A stretch of DNA of 45,642 nucleotides from Kiritimatiellota bacterium (GTDB lineage: Bacteria > Verrucomicrobiota > Lentisphaeria > Oligosphaerales > JAADHN01), in NCBI GenBank assembly GCA_013151865.1, contig JAADHN010000157.1:1-45642 (forward strand). The letters run 5' to 3'. A program made the translations under genes and the position numbers. The notes beneath the pieces are model-generated. The model ran no database searches and was not told the DNA's origin. It saw nothing but the letters and a program-made list of their open reading frames with translations. Positions 9,001-15,988 of the stretch are shown here, one piece after another; the stretch's first letter is position 1; the number at the start of each line of letters is the position of its first letter.

Positions 9001-10200
9001 CGGATCGAGTTCGATCCAGAAATCGCCATGTGCGCCGGGCGCCCCGTTTGCGGAGTTCGCAGGCGGGGTGCTGCCACGGTACGGCAGGTAATCGATCCAG
9101 GCAGCGACCCAGACGTGATCGAGAAGGACGTCGCTGCCGGATTCGTCGGAGGCAAGTTGGAAGGGGAGACCGGCGGCGGCGAGCAGGTCCGGAACGGCCT
9201 CGTTTTCCACTCCCAGCCAGGAAGCGGCCTGGGAGCGAGTGAGGCGGATCGTACCGTACACGTACCGGCAAGGGACCCCGGCGGTCCGGAGTACACTGAT
9301 GAGCGCGGAAGCGATGTCGACGTCGCTGCCCGCCCGCTCGACGATGGTGCGGTCGGCGCCTTTGACCGCGCCGAAGTACGGTTCGTAAATAAAATGGTTG
9401 CGGAAATGCTCGAAGATCTTCACCGGGGTTTCGAGCTGGGCCGCCAGTGCCCGAACTGCCGCGGCTGATGACGTCTGCGGCGCGGAGATCGCGAGATCGG
9501 CGGCGACGGGGGGGCCGGCCAGCGGGCTTGGCGCGGCGGAATAGAGGTCGGGCAGGAGCATATCGGAGAGAGCGGCAAGGGGCCGGTCGCTCCAGTGGGG
9601 AATGGAAGCAGGAAGGCGGCGGGGGCCACAGGAAAAGGAGGAAGGCGCCGCAGGCACAGGAAGGCGGCGGGGGCCGCAGGAAAAGGAGGAAGGCGCCGCA
9701 GGCGCAGGAAGGCGGCGGGGGCGGCAAGCAGAGGAAGAAGCTGGAAAGGGGAAAACGGAAGGGGAGGCGCTGAGGGAAGATGAGAGGTGGGCAATTTCAG
9801 TATCGAGGCGCGCAAGGATACGGTGGGCCGCAATCCGAGCCGCGGGCGTGTGTGGATTTGCCAACCTGCGGGCGAGTGCGTGGCGCACCTGGCGCAGGTC
9901 CGCACGAATCCTGCGCAGTTCGCGGCGTTGAGCCGGGGTCGGTCGGGAATCGGACACGGCGTTTGTAAGAACGTCGAGTCTGGGGAGGATGTCCCGATGC
10001 AAGGCGGTGACGGGATCTTCGGCGATGCCGATGGCATGGCGCCGCGCCCGTTCAGCGGCGGCAACATGCCGGGCGGTCGCGAAAGCCAGTGCGGGCCCCA
10101 TGTTTGTCAGCAGCGGCAGCGACACGGCGGTCAGGATCACGCCGGTACTCCGCCGCCGGGCGCAGAAAAGAAGTGGGTACTTGGATCGGTTGCGCTTCAC
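1..10200 (-). CDS. Giant secreted transglutaminase-like / RHS-YD repeat protein (3' end outside window)
   Basis: A single stop-free minus frame of 3400 codons runs off base 1, so the C-terminus is missing. The GTG start at 10200 is chosen because it overlaps the TGA of the upstream gene (GTGA), follows AAAGGAGGG at 10220-10212, and gives a signal peptide ending near LLTNMGPALA (about residue 41). Domains in order: helical region; Pro/Ala/Ser linker from a 48-bp minisatellite (about residues 159-198); transglutaminase-like fold (about 260-405) with H362 and D399 but Asp293 where the catalytic Cys is expected; an SPNDDG gliding/FlgD-type Ig domain (about 1020-1110); several Ig-like domains; an RHS entry segment with ARSYDS (about 1755-1800); YD repeats (about 1950-3060); RHS core with YLRARWYAPALGAFTRMDPY; and DPSG near 3210. 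The following ~190 residues are hydrophobic and variable, as expected ahead of a C-terminal effector domain. A toxin role is inference. The RHS identity is secure. Confidence 0.93.
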   Translation of the reverse strand, partial: MKRNRSKYPLLFCARRRSTGVILTAVSLPLLTNMGPALAFATARHVAAAERARRHAIGIAEDPVTALHRDILPRLDVLTNAVSDSRPTPAQRRELRRIRADLRQVRHALARRLANPHTPAARIAAHRILARLDTEIAHLSSSLSASPSVFPFPASSSACRPRRLPAPAAPSSFSCGPRRLPVPAAPSSFSCGPRRLPASIPHWSDRPLAALSDMLLPDLYSAAPSPLAGPPVAADLAISAPQTSSAAAVRALAAQLETPVKIFEHFRNHFIYEPYFGAVKGADRTIVERAGSDVDIASALISVLRTAGVPCRYVYGTIRLTRSQAASWLGVENEAVPDLLAAAGLPFQLASDESGSDVLLDHVWVAAWIDYLPYRGSTPPANSANGAPGAHGDFWIELDPSFKQHTFIPLRGVRNLEADIGLDTAAFRANVRAATVRDILPETPGLANGSPLPGDDNVTSLPRNFILDHVADAAQRIYDRMTHDELTLDTVFRRRVIVDESCGLLPCADLYRIEARGGAWATIPEALTARVSLAITDRFGHELLTWDALQASVLDHRLTLAWTAATDADCAEIQAWTAAGPQGPFPAWRVRVLPRLLLDGEPVAGGARPIKLGANVRLDWRFLGAGADPALFPNPDARRTRRVGDRLPAGALAAFVFDAGRIAAVDIAAADAELPSRNAGLDQFLDAVGRACFYQADRFTPVTAGLLNLFVLRRPSLIRVSTGFRVETLYDLPFTVEPGPIDLRIVRSAFTVSPLSLPDADVFHPGSEGGPAADRALAAAVFPILDALVGSVLAANTLRQMTGTPAASPLQLLAAASAALIPIIGLVPTPGPDDILPATPLDDSVFDGLGLDLDAAGRSVVLGALNQGATVVFPRTSVAAAGRRFESVVAVYPADGATDLMLIDADSGAVRTAGAATAPVSAPTLVPDLLDPAALPETPANFATAAHAWLAALHDATFSTGVSYVPAMAHIKNFLAMPDRAVASDAPVRPAVSALKLTAAAIALWGRIETVSKQPLIVNVHSPSNLFSPNDDGVQDAFALTATVLNATAWTLRITDAQGRELRTFTPGDNLGADAGNPNIVRVQWDGRNAAGALAPDGPCLWTLAVQGEGAAAVGDAVVLDATPPAAVLSLDSRTSHGTTVFTFRGTADDANLDAWTLELRDAATDAPVAALDPADLLPTEGNLPVTDARFLTINETRLPNGTYYALLSVADKAGNTSITRTAGTFAVNHPAPDATPPEIRLSGPPVEPDAGVLRGKVPVSVSAVDAGGITSIELLLDNQTAARTDPGRSSLDYQIDCTKLADGVHTLGASATDAAGNTAQSSTFTFLTSQIVPDATPPTLTVGAPDFATAANPAHIVARAVDNHDLARIDCLVDGASTALQTFAVGTTEGRLETDIDPAVIIGGNHRVEVWAEDRDGNRTVALLAVNRTATPDAVPPTVALTTSADSATGPVTGPVQVHVAAADDSGIRRIAVLLDGAEIAAISAPTGAALLDVVLSPELLGDGAHTILACAADVAGNLADSAPHRILTDNPVRRFIITPQQIVPGLPTGANITVHALLRAAADWRIRFHGPATIPDITGHSAAIHRSIDLTPYRDGAFTVELDVRGVDSVSTASFTKDLVTGPPIAEFVNLDLPALLDDGSQPPVRIRDGLLELQGTADDPDAADAVSWKIELCRPDGILVRNVTPDADASGRHTGRVLHNAGDTLPADAQRAFGTLDFTLVPNGVYDLVLTVYGGADSATASVPIALDSQLKVGAFRFSQQDLTVPLPGLSIIVARSYDSIVANTGEQGDFGPGWAMAVSDIRMEIDERRASTQDTDGNPFSKRNGGGRDVTLTLPNGRRTTFYYRIQPAGWFTYRAAWKPGPGVHAALEPTCSPKIIALPGLDPYWEAAGLETPMDNFEFPGFVLTMKDGTRYIIDREDTGAFFEDAWTATVPYIQTWGTAHLRRIEARSGARIEFRPDGSGVDHYNAAGEKTVAVVFERDASGRITAVYARSALDAEGKPSGPPTVRYTYGANGNLVKVERLVDRTDPTSPAYRTVEYLYEAPDFPHYITGIKDARGIAPLRTEVDADGRLVALLDADGNRIELDHNLAERVETVTDRMGNPTAYVYDARGNVTMTVDALGNRTTRTYDDAGNELTVTDPLGHTVSHTWDAEGNRTSITDPLGNTTTYVYDSYGNVLSTTDPLGNTTTNTYDADGNLVAVTDALGNTARTEYDRDGLPVAWFDAAGNRVAEFAFDRTGNLASVIDANGVTRNFSYDADGNQTGISWQWVNPDDPTDVRIVASRAVYDAAGRLVQTVDPDGNVSTTEYDAADKPVRTTDMFGNVTEMTYDARGNLVQTLYPDGTVTRAVYDENGRAVVSTRRASVPGGPGAAPSVSVTFPVATRTVFDALGHAVRTEQLENAVIELVQQRGTGSGAGVPPAMRDREIGAVRSVFISAAAVRSTTSRTYDAAGRVIEETDGSGAVHRYEYDLAGRRTAVVRLVPSTTRGEGLEFVSRTEYEFDAAGRQVLVRDPHGAETRFVYDACGRRTRTILPTDATTSTSYDKCGRRRAETDANGNTRNFEYDVQGRLTAVLLPPVVDPDTDATVRPRYEYEYDAYGRLRSIADPKGRVTRFTSDSRGRRTSRTLPMGQTETSHYNRFGQLTHRFDFKGQLTLCVYDSLGRIRRKQLFGAGTLEGLAFPNPLLGAPAENMPVLPAPDEEIVYTYDDCGRQSRITESRPRAPPSGRVALRRVPRGNASSRGPRTLRITDFTYDDRDCLLQVASPEGTVHYEYDRVTGRRTRTWTANTDTAYAYDALGRLIGVTVAKRNGQALVDPQVTAYQYTDTDRTAAVLRPNDVLTTYAYDNAGRLGSVTHVNAAGDILAAFDYTLGPDGRRTGVQEKIRGSDALRTTTVSYAYDALNRLTRESTTGVPSVSGSASGFSASYTYDLCGNRIRTETDRNRDGLPETVAYVYNPNDQLLTAASSLASKGVTAYDYDANGSLTFEQNATTGEHAAYEYSLEERLVWAAIHRFDKDAGDAEHTVDIATSCRYDASGFRIAEDATLSVDGGAPVDRSRTFLPDAENPTGYTQALEETTAAGLDRSYTIGDRILAQTDAGGTSWLLPDGHGSTRLLTDATGALTDRFRYDAWGNVRTPQPNAVTPPRTPHLYTGEHFDSLLGFEYLRARWYAPALGAFTRMDPYPGSPSAPTSLHRFAYAASDPANALDPSGMMTLSGLLSGVSIAASLEGAIQPAAMNMYAAMKKTNAIQDALLILARSDLDAIRMFHLRNQMILQGLRLIGSLLALGFDDPRAMRQFFAALVITGIVAPFLGKAVFSAGRWAGARFGPSFKTAVSFAYGTGVRAARGAVSLISQMGRAVGSKVSFRVLDLARVFAARIGVAGRLTLFTSELRNHFC
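779..791. repeat. 13-bp palindrome TGCGGAGTCCGCA
   Basis: Exact copy of the interspersed palindrome TGCGGANTCCGCA, inside the RHS gene. It is identical over 17 bases (through CACATT) with the copy at 40738. Here it is read in a different frame (VRTPQ) from most other copies. Confidence 0.7.
1959..2030. repeat. Imperfect palindromic insert inside the RHS gene
   Basis: An in-frame segment with nested inverted repeats: inner arms GCATTGC (1976-1982) and GCAATGC (1998-2004), and outer arms around GGGCCCC (1961-1967) and GGGGCCC (2021-2027). It encodes an Arg/Pro-rich stretch (PRAPPSGRVALRRVPRGNA) unlike the YD repeats on either side, so it looks like a small palindromic element that entered the gene without breaking the frame. 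A similar run (GGGCCCCTGG then CATTGCCGCG) lies near 34208-34228 in non-coding DNA. Confidence 0.5.
2926..2944. repeat. Perfect short hairpin inside the RHS gene
   Basis: Arms CGCAGGCG (2926-2933) and CGCCTGCG (2937-2944) with a 3-base loop. The segment reads GTGSGAGVPPAMRD in the protein, interrupting the YD-repeat pattern. I interpret it as an in-frame palindromic repeat insertion. Glycine/proline peptides of this type are familiar from hairpin repeats in PVC-like genomes, but family membership cannot be tested here. Confidence 0.5.
4975..4987. repeat. 13-bp palindrome TGCGGAATCCGCA
   Basis: Exact copy of TGCGGANTCCGCA in the RHS gene, encoding ADSA. Near copies with one mismatch lie at 5629-5641, 5854-5866 and 9049-9061 in the same gene, and at 24678-24690 and 45319-45331 elsewhere. 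Confidence 0.7.
9608..9725. repeat. 48-bp minisatellite, ~2.5 units, in the RHS gene
   Basis: Two full 48-bp units (9630-9677 and 9678-9725) and a 22-base partial unit (9608-9629), purine-rich on the plus strand. Because 48 is divisible by three the frame is kept. The units encode a linker rich in Pro, Arg, Ala and Ser (RRLPAPAAPSSFSCG). The unit matches the minisatellite at 15697-15840 in the neighbouring gene at 42 of 48 positions, but that gene reads it in another frame as a hydrophobic signal-peptide-like segment. Confidence 0.85.
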
Positions 10201-13200
10201 CTACCGCCCAGCCCTCCTTTATCCAATGGGGTGATAATCCCCTGAAAACCGGGAGCGTCGGCCCGCCCGGTCCATCGGAGTTGGGGGACCACTCGCCTTT
10301 CCATTACGGCAAACGGCATTCGATGGCCGACGGCCTGTTGCCGGGTTGCAGGCGGCCCGGCGATGGTGGTCCGAGACGCCGTAACGAGGATCCGACGGCC
10401 GTAGATTCGCGCCTGTTCGAATCGATTGAAACGACCCCCGGCTTCGATCCGGGCGTCCGGCGCATAAATGAGTCCCGTCAACGAGTTGCTGACACCGGCG
10501 ATACAGACACGGCGGCCGAGGGCAAAGAAGAGCATGTCGTTTTCGGTGTCGAACGGTTCGATCCGGGCGTTGCGCGAAAATACCATGATATCGCCTTCGG
10601 CAACGATGGTGGCGTGCGCGTGTACGGGACCGAGAATAAGCACATCGCCCCGGACGAAATGAATACCTTCAGGCAGGCTGGCCTGAGTACGGAGCACGAG
10701 GGAGCGGTCGTGGACGAATTGTGCCCTGGCAAGATACGCCTGGGGGGCGAAGCGCGGAAAGGGCAGTAGGGTGCATTGCTCGGCGACCTGTCCGCCGCCG
10801 TCAAACAGCCCGCTCATCCGCACCCTGCCCGTAGCGGAAATTCGTCCTTCGATTCTCAGGGAGCGTCCGGTGATACGGACGTCCCCGTTGCTGTGGATCG
10901 CTCCGCGAACGGCGGTGCCGAGCCCGGCAAGTACGACGCCGATGCTGTGCGAGTCCGAAGGATTGCCGAACAGGACGGGAAGTCGGGCCGGTTCATTGCG
11001 GCGGACCGTGAATGACCATTGAGCCTCGGAGCGGTTTCCCGCGGCGTCCTCGACCGTCACTTCGGCCGAATTCACTTCCCCGGGCAACAGTTGTCCCCCG
11101 GTAATGATGAGGAGGCCTGTCAGCGGCGCGAACGTGTGGGCGACGAGTGTGCCGTTCAGTTCGGTGCGGATCGTTCCGGTCCCGATTCCCGAAAGGTCGT
11201 CGTGCAGGATTGCGGATACGGTTGCATCAGGGGGCACGTCGACCGCTGAGCTGCCCGGGCTGCGATCGCGGATCGCGGGCGCGGTCGTGTCGATGTTCAG
11301 TACGACCGTCGTTTCCGCGGTGTTGCCTGCGAGGTCTGCGGCGTTTCCGGCGACACGGAGATTGGTCCCTTCGGCCGAAACTGTCCGCGCGCCGGTCACG
11401 TATGAAACGCCGCTGAGAGCATCGGTCGCTGCGAAAAAAACCGTAACGGCCGTGTTGTTCCAGCCGTTCGCATTTGGGGCGGGGTCGCACCGGGCGGTCA
11501 AAACGGGCGGGGTTTTATCGACCTTGGTTGTGACCGTGCGGTCGGGCTCGATGTTGCCGGCATTGTCTTCGCTGCGAAACGCGATGGTCGCGACGCCTTC
11601 GTCGGGAACCGTGATGATTGCACTGGCGGTTGTGATGTCGCGCAGAGTCCACGAGGTTTTCTTCACCCCGCTGCCGCCGGGATTGTCGATGGCGACAAGG
11701 GCGATATGGACGTCGTGATTGACCCAGACCCCGGCGGATGCATAGTCGTGCGTGGTGGTGGGCGGCGTGCGGTCGATGGTGAAACGGACGGTCTGGGTGG
11801 CGGTGTTCCCGGCGAGGTCCACTGCGGTAATCCGGAGCGTGTGCAAACCCTCTGTGCGCACTCTCGTCCCGGAAACAAAAGGTTGTCCGTCCAAGGCAAA
11901 ACTGTTAGCGTCCGGATGATCTTCGAGGACGGCAACGACCGGGATGACGTCCCGATTGGTGACTTGGCCATCCGTGACGCCGGCGACCGTGAGGACAGGC
12001 GTGGTCCTGTCGATATTGACGGTTGCGGTGAGCGTGGCGACATTGCCGGCGGCATCGGTGGCCCGGCCGGCGACCGCTTGTCCCGCCCCTTCGGAACTGA
12101 TCGTGACCGGGGAAGTGACGGACTGGATGCCGGAGAGCATGTCCGCGGCCTGGAACGTGACCGTGACGTCCGAGTTGTTCCACCCATTGGCGTTTGGGGC
12201 CGGATGGAGTGCGGCGGTCACCGTGGGCGCGGTTTTGTCAATCTTGATGGTCAGAGCACTGTCGGTTTCCAAATTACCGACCTTGTCTTCGCTGCGGAAG
12301 GTGACGACCGAAATGCCCTCGCTGGAGACCGTGATGGTGGTACCCGTGGTTGTAACACCGCCCAGAGTCCACGACGTATGTTTGACCCCGGAGCCCCCGG
12401 GATTGTCGGCGGCCGTGAGAGTGATGCGGGCATCGTGGTTGATCCAGGTCCCGTCGGATGCATAGTCGTGAACGGTGGTGGGTGGGACTGTGTCGGTGGG
12501 CCGATCTCGAACGGTGAGTGGGGCGGTGTCGAGTGCCGTGGGATTGCCTCGGCCTTGAATCGCTTCGAACAGGGCGAGATACGGGCCTTCCGGCAGATCG
12601 GATGACGGCAGGTTTGCCCATGTCCCGGTGATCGAGTCCCCGACTGCCAGTTCGGCAATTTCCTCGGATTGCGCGAGGGAGCGCCACCCCCGACTCCTGG
12701 CGCCCGGTTCCGGGGAGATGGTAAGTTGGATCCGGAAGTTCCGGAGTGTGGCATTTCCGCGGTTCTCGACGGTCCAATCGACGGCGAACCTCGCCGGATG
12801 GACAATCGTCCGCGGCCGCGTTTCTATCTGCCCGGCCAACGCCGTTTGGAGGGCCCCGTTCCCGCCGATGGCGACATTGATTTCGGTTGTGGCAAGGAGA
12901 GTCCCGTTCGTGTCGGTGACGACCTGACGAACTCGCCACGTTCCAGGCGTATGATCTTGGGTGTTCCACGTGACGCTGTGCACCGTTTCCCCCCCGGGGA
13001 CGAGCCGGGGAACGCGAAAAGAAAAGCGTCCATCGGCAACCGGACGGTTTTGAGGATCGAGCAGATCCAGCACGATGCGCAGGTCTTCGAGCACGCGTTC
13101 CGCGTCCAGATTTCGCAGGACAGTGGTGAACACCGCCCCGGTGTGGGGAGGGTACGTCGAGTTGTTCGCGGCCAATGCGGTGTCGAGAACGCCGGCGGGA

Positions 13201-15988
13201 TCGGCGGCGGTGACGTCGAAATCGTCTGAGGCCGTGGCCGCGGGGGCGTCGTCCCGCAGAATCAGGCGTGCGCGGACGGTTCCCCTCGAATCCGACGGCA
13301 GGTTGCGGACGGTCCACTCGACTGAACGCCGAAGGGTCGTTCCGTAGTCGCCGGGAAACAGGTTGAACGCGGCGGGTGTATCCGCCACGGCCCCGTCCGG
13401 TGCGCGAACATCGAGGAACACGCGCGCCGGGCCGGTGTTGTACCATACGGTGACGAACCCGATTTCCGGCACAACACCTGCGGCATTTGCAGTGAGAGCT
13501 ACGTCGAGTTCCAAGAGGCGCCCGGTCGGGCAAGGGATGTTTTGGCCGGGGGTGGTGATGGGCGCGGAGAAGGCGGCTTGAGCGAGGGCCGCCCGGGTGG
13601 GGGCGCTACGGACACGAATGGCCACGGGCCTATCCGCCGCATCGAACGCCTCTGAGTTGAGTACGTCGAACTCAAGTACGGTCCAACTTGCTGCGGGGTC
13701 CGCAAGGTCGGGTTCGAGAACATACCTGCCTGTGATCGGCGAAGCGATGCGCTGAAAGCGCTGCCCCTTTGGCAGGTCCAGATCGACGGTAAAACGGGCG
13801 GTGTCGCCCAGTGCGTAGGCGTCCCGGTCCGCCGTGACAGTCAAGCTGTACAGCGACGGTGCGACAGACACTCCGAGCGGGCCGCGGACATCTTCCACAA
13901 ACTGAGACCGGCGCGTGAAACACGAAACCGTCAGACTGTTCTGGACCCTGCGGAATTCCCCGGGAACGATGCGGTCGAGAATCTGATCGAAGGAGAGATC
14001 GAAAGATCGGCCCTCGCTCACGTCTCCGATGAACCAAGTGAGCCGGCGCTCCGAACCGTTGGTCGACACATGGGGTCCCTGTTCCGCGAACGAGCCTGCC
14101 GCGAGTTCGTTCCCGGTATCGGCAGGCAGGGAAACCGTCACCTCCACGTCACGCCAGACGGCGTCCGGTCCGATCACGCCTTCCGAAAGGCAGAGTATGG
14201 CCCAAGCCGTGGTGAGTTCGTCGGGATAATGAAACACCCCGGCATCTTCCCAGTGTCCGTCCGGTCTTTGAGTGCGTACCAGATAGGGCCGGAAACCTTC
14301 ATGCACGTCGCCGGGGGCGGCGAGATTCCTCTGCCAGTCAAAACGTCCGTCCGGTGTGTTGAGGTGGGTGACGCCCGCCATACGCAGGGCGCGGGCGACG
14401 GTCCACATTTGGTAGGTGTCGCCGAAGAATGCATATGTGTTCCGGCCGAGGTCCCGCCAAAGCGTGCCGATTTGAGCCAACGTCTGGGTGGCCGTTTTTC
14501 CGGCATCGATACCCGGAGCCCGGGTATTGTCGGTCACGAGGATCAATCCACTCAGCCCGGATGCCGTGGTGGCGGCAGAGGCATTGGACGGCCCCGCGGC
14601 GCCGGTTTGGTAACTGAATAACCCCTTGTTGGGAACGTAAGCAATTGACAAGAGGTTTTCGCACCACACTGTCGCCCAAGCCGGGATTACCGCACCGAAC
14701 TGCCGTACAGCCTCCAACGCCACGTAGTTCCAACTGGCTATGGACATGTCCACCCAGAATGAATCGGTATAAGCATAAGACCAACCGCCGCTGCCGCTTC
14801 TGCCCAGTTTCCAAACGTCGAAATCGGCGGCGTCCTGTACGATGTCCAGCAATGGGGTTCCGGCCCCGGCGTTGTCGAACGGTGCGGTATGCGTCACGTA
14901 ATCCGGTGTTCCGGACGCACAGAGCGCCGCCAGACACATGGCATGGGTGTATCCATCGACTCCGAGGGCGCCGGTCATCCCGGCCCCCGTAACCGCGGGT
15001 GTTCTGTTCTTGGCAAGCAGGATACCGCGTCCGTTGCCGTCAGCGTCCGGATCGCCTTTGACGGTTACGGCAATAGGCATGTATTCCGAAGCCCCGAGGA
15101 TGTACTCAATGGCGGCTTTGACAGCCCCCTGGTAGACATCGACGGCGGGATCTGCGTCGGGCGTGTGCCCCGCGTTTTCGAAGGCCCACAAGACGGTCGC
15201 GGTACATGCTGCGGCATCCTTGTACGGCCACGAGCCATCGGCGGCCTGGCGCAGGAACAGCCAATGGAGGGCCTTGTCCAAGGCGATCCGCCGTTCTATT
15301 TCGAGGGATTCCTGCTGGGTGTCGCTGAGGGGATCGGCTGTTGAGACCACCCTTAGTCGTCCCATGGCCCGGCCCTCTCCGCCGGGACCGCTCACGGTGA
15401 GGGTCGGCAGGAGCCAAGCGGACGTGGCGGCGCTTCCCAGGGAGAAAGTGCAGGTGACGGAGATGTTGCGGCAGTCGGCAACCGCCCCGGAAAGGGGTGT
15501 GCCCGGATCGAGTGCCATCGACACGGCATCGTCGTGCTGGAATGTCCAAGTGTACGTTGTTCCCGCCGGCGGCGGAGCGAACGTGCCGAAATCAAGCGTG
15601 CCCCAAATCGTTACGGGTGAATCGGGGCGGGCGTATCCGGCGGGCATGACGTTGACGTGCGGGACGGCGGCACACGCGGCCGGAACCCCCGAAGACAGGA
15701 AGAAGAGGATGGCGCCGTGGGCGCAGGAAAGCGGCAGGGACCGCAGGAAGAAGAGGAAGGGCCGCGGGCGCAGGAAAGCGGCAGGGACCGCAGGAAGAAG
15801 AGGAAGGCGCCGCGGGCGCAGGAAAGCGGCAGGGTCGCAAGGACAACGGGAGACGGGGCGGGCCGAGGCCGACGGAACGACGCCCAACGGACAACAAAGG
15901 AAAACGGACGGCGGCCACTGAGGACATTCACGTGGCCCGATTTCGGTGACGCCGAACCATGCTCTGTTCTGTAAGCCCCTGTTTTCAC
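10197..15988 (-). CDS. Large secreted alpha/alpha-toroid, CARDB and Ig-domain protein with a frameshift in its signal region
   Basis: About 1930 residues if read from GTG 15988, which overlaps the TGA of the upstream gene (GTGA). The main frame is open from above 15700 to TGA 10199-10197. The proposed start lies in another frame, and the two join if one base missing near 15760, in a 47-bp unit of a 48-bp minisatellite, is restored. That gives an uninterrupted hydrophobic segment ending GVPAACA. Without it the only start in the main frame after the upstream gene's stop is a TTG near 15890. Domains (approximate residues): Ig-like 80-200; prenyltransferase/squalene-cyclase-type toroid 225-605 with QAADGSWPYKD and QRPDGHWED repeats; Ig/CARDB-like 605-1170; two copies of an Ig block beginning HDYAS and NPGGSGVK (1170-1580); Big_5-like 1580-1660; and a C-terminal bactofilin/DUF7305-like repeat region (HSNGDVRITG) to about 1910. 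No enzyme activity is assigned. Confidence 0.8.
10201..10250. repeat. PLDKGGLGG-type repeat at the gene junction, carrying the RBS of the RHS gene
   Basis: On the minus strand this stretch contains GGGGATTATCACCCC and then GATAAAGGAGGG. It encodes the last residues of the toroid/Ig protein (ITPLDKGGLGGR) and includes the strong Shine-Dalgarno AAAGGAGGG (10220-10212), 11 bases before the GTG at 10200. The peptide and the GGGGAT...AAAGGGGG pattern match a hairpin repeat family I know to be widespread between genes in environmental bacteria. Its origin from that family is inference. Confidence 0.5.
15697..15840. repeat. 48-bp minisatellite, 3 units, in the signal region of the toroid/Ig gene
   Basis: Units at 15697-15744 (48 bp), 15745-15791 (47 bp) and 15792-15839 (48 bp). 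The middle unit has lost one C between 15760 and 15761 (AAGGGCCGCGG instead of AAGGCGCCGCGG), which shifts the frame. In the ancestral frame each unit encodes 16 residues of the form LPLSCARGAFLFFLRS, forming the hydrophobic core of an export signal. The same unit family is at 9608-9725. Confidence 0.85.
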
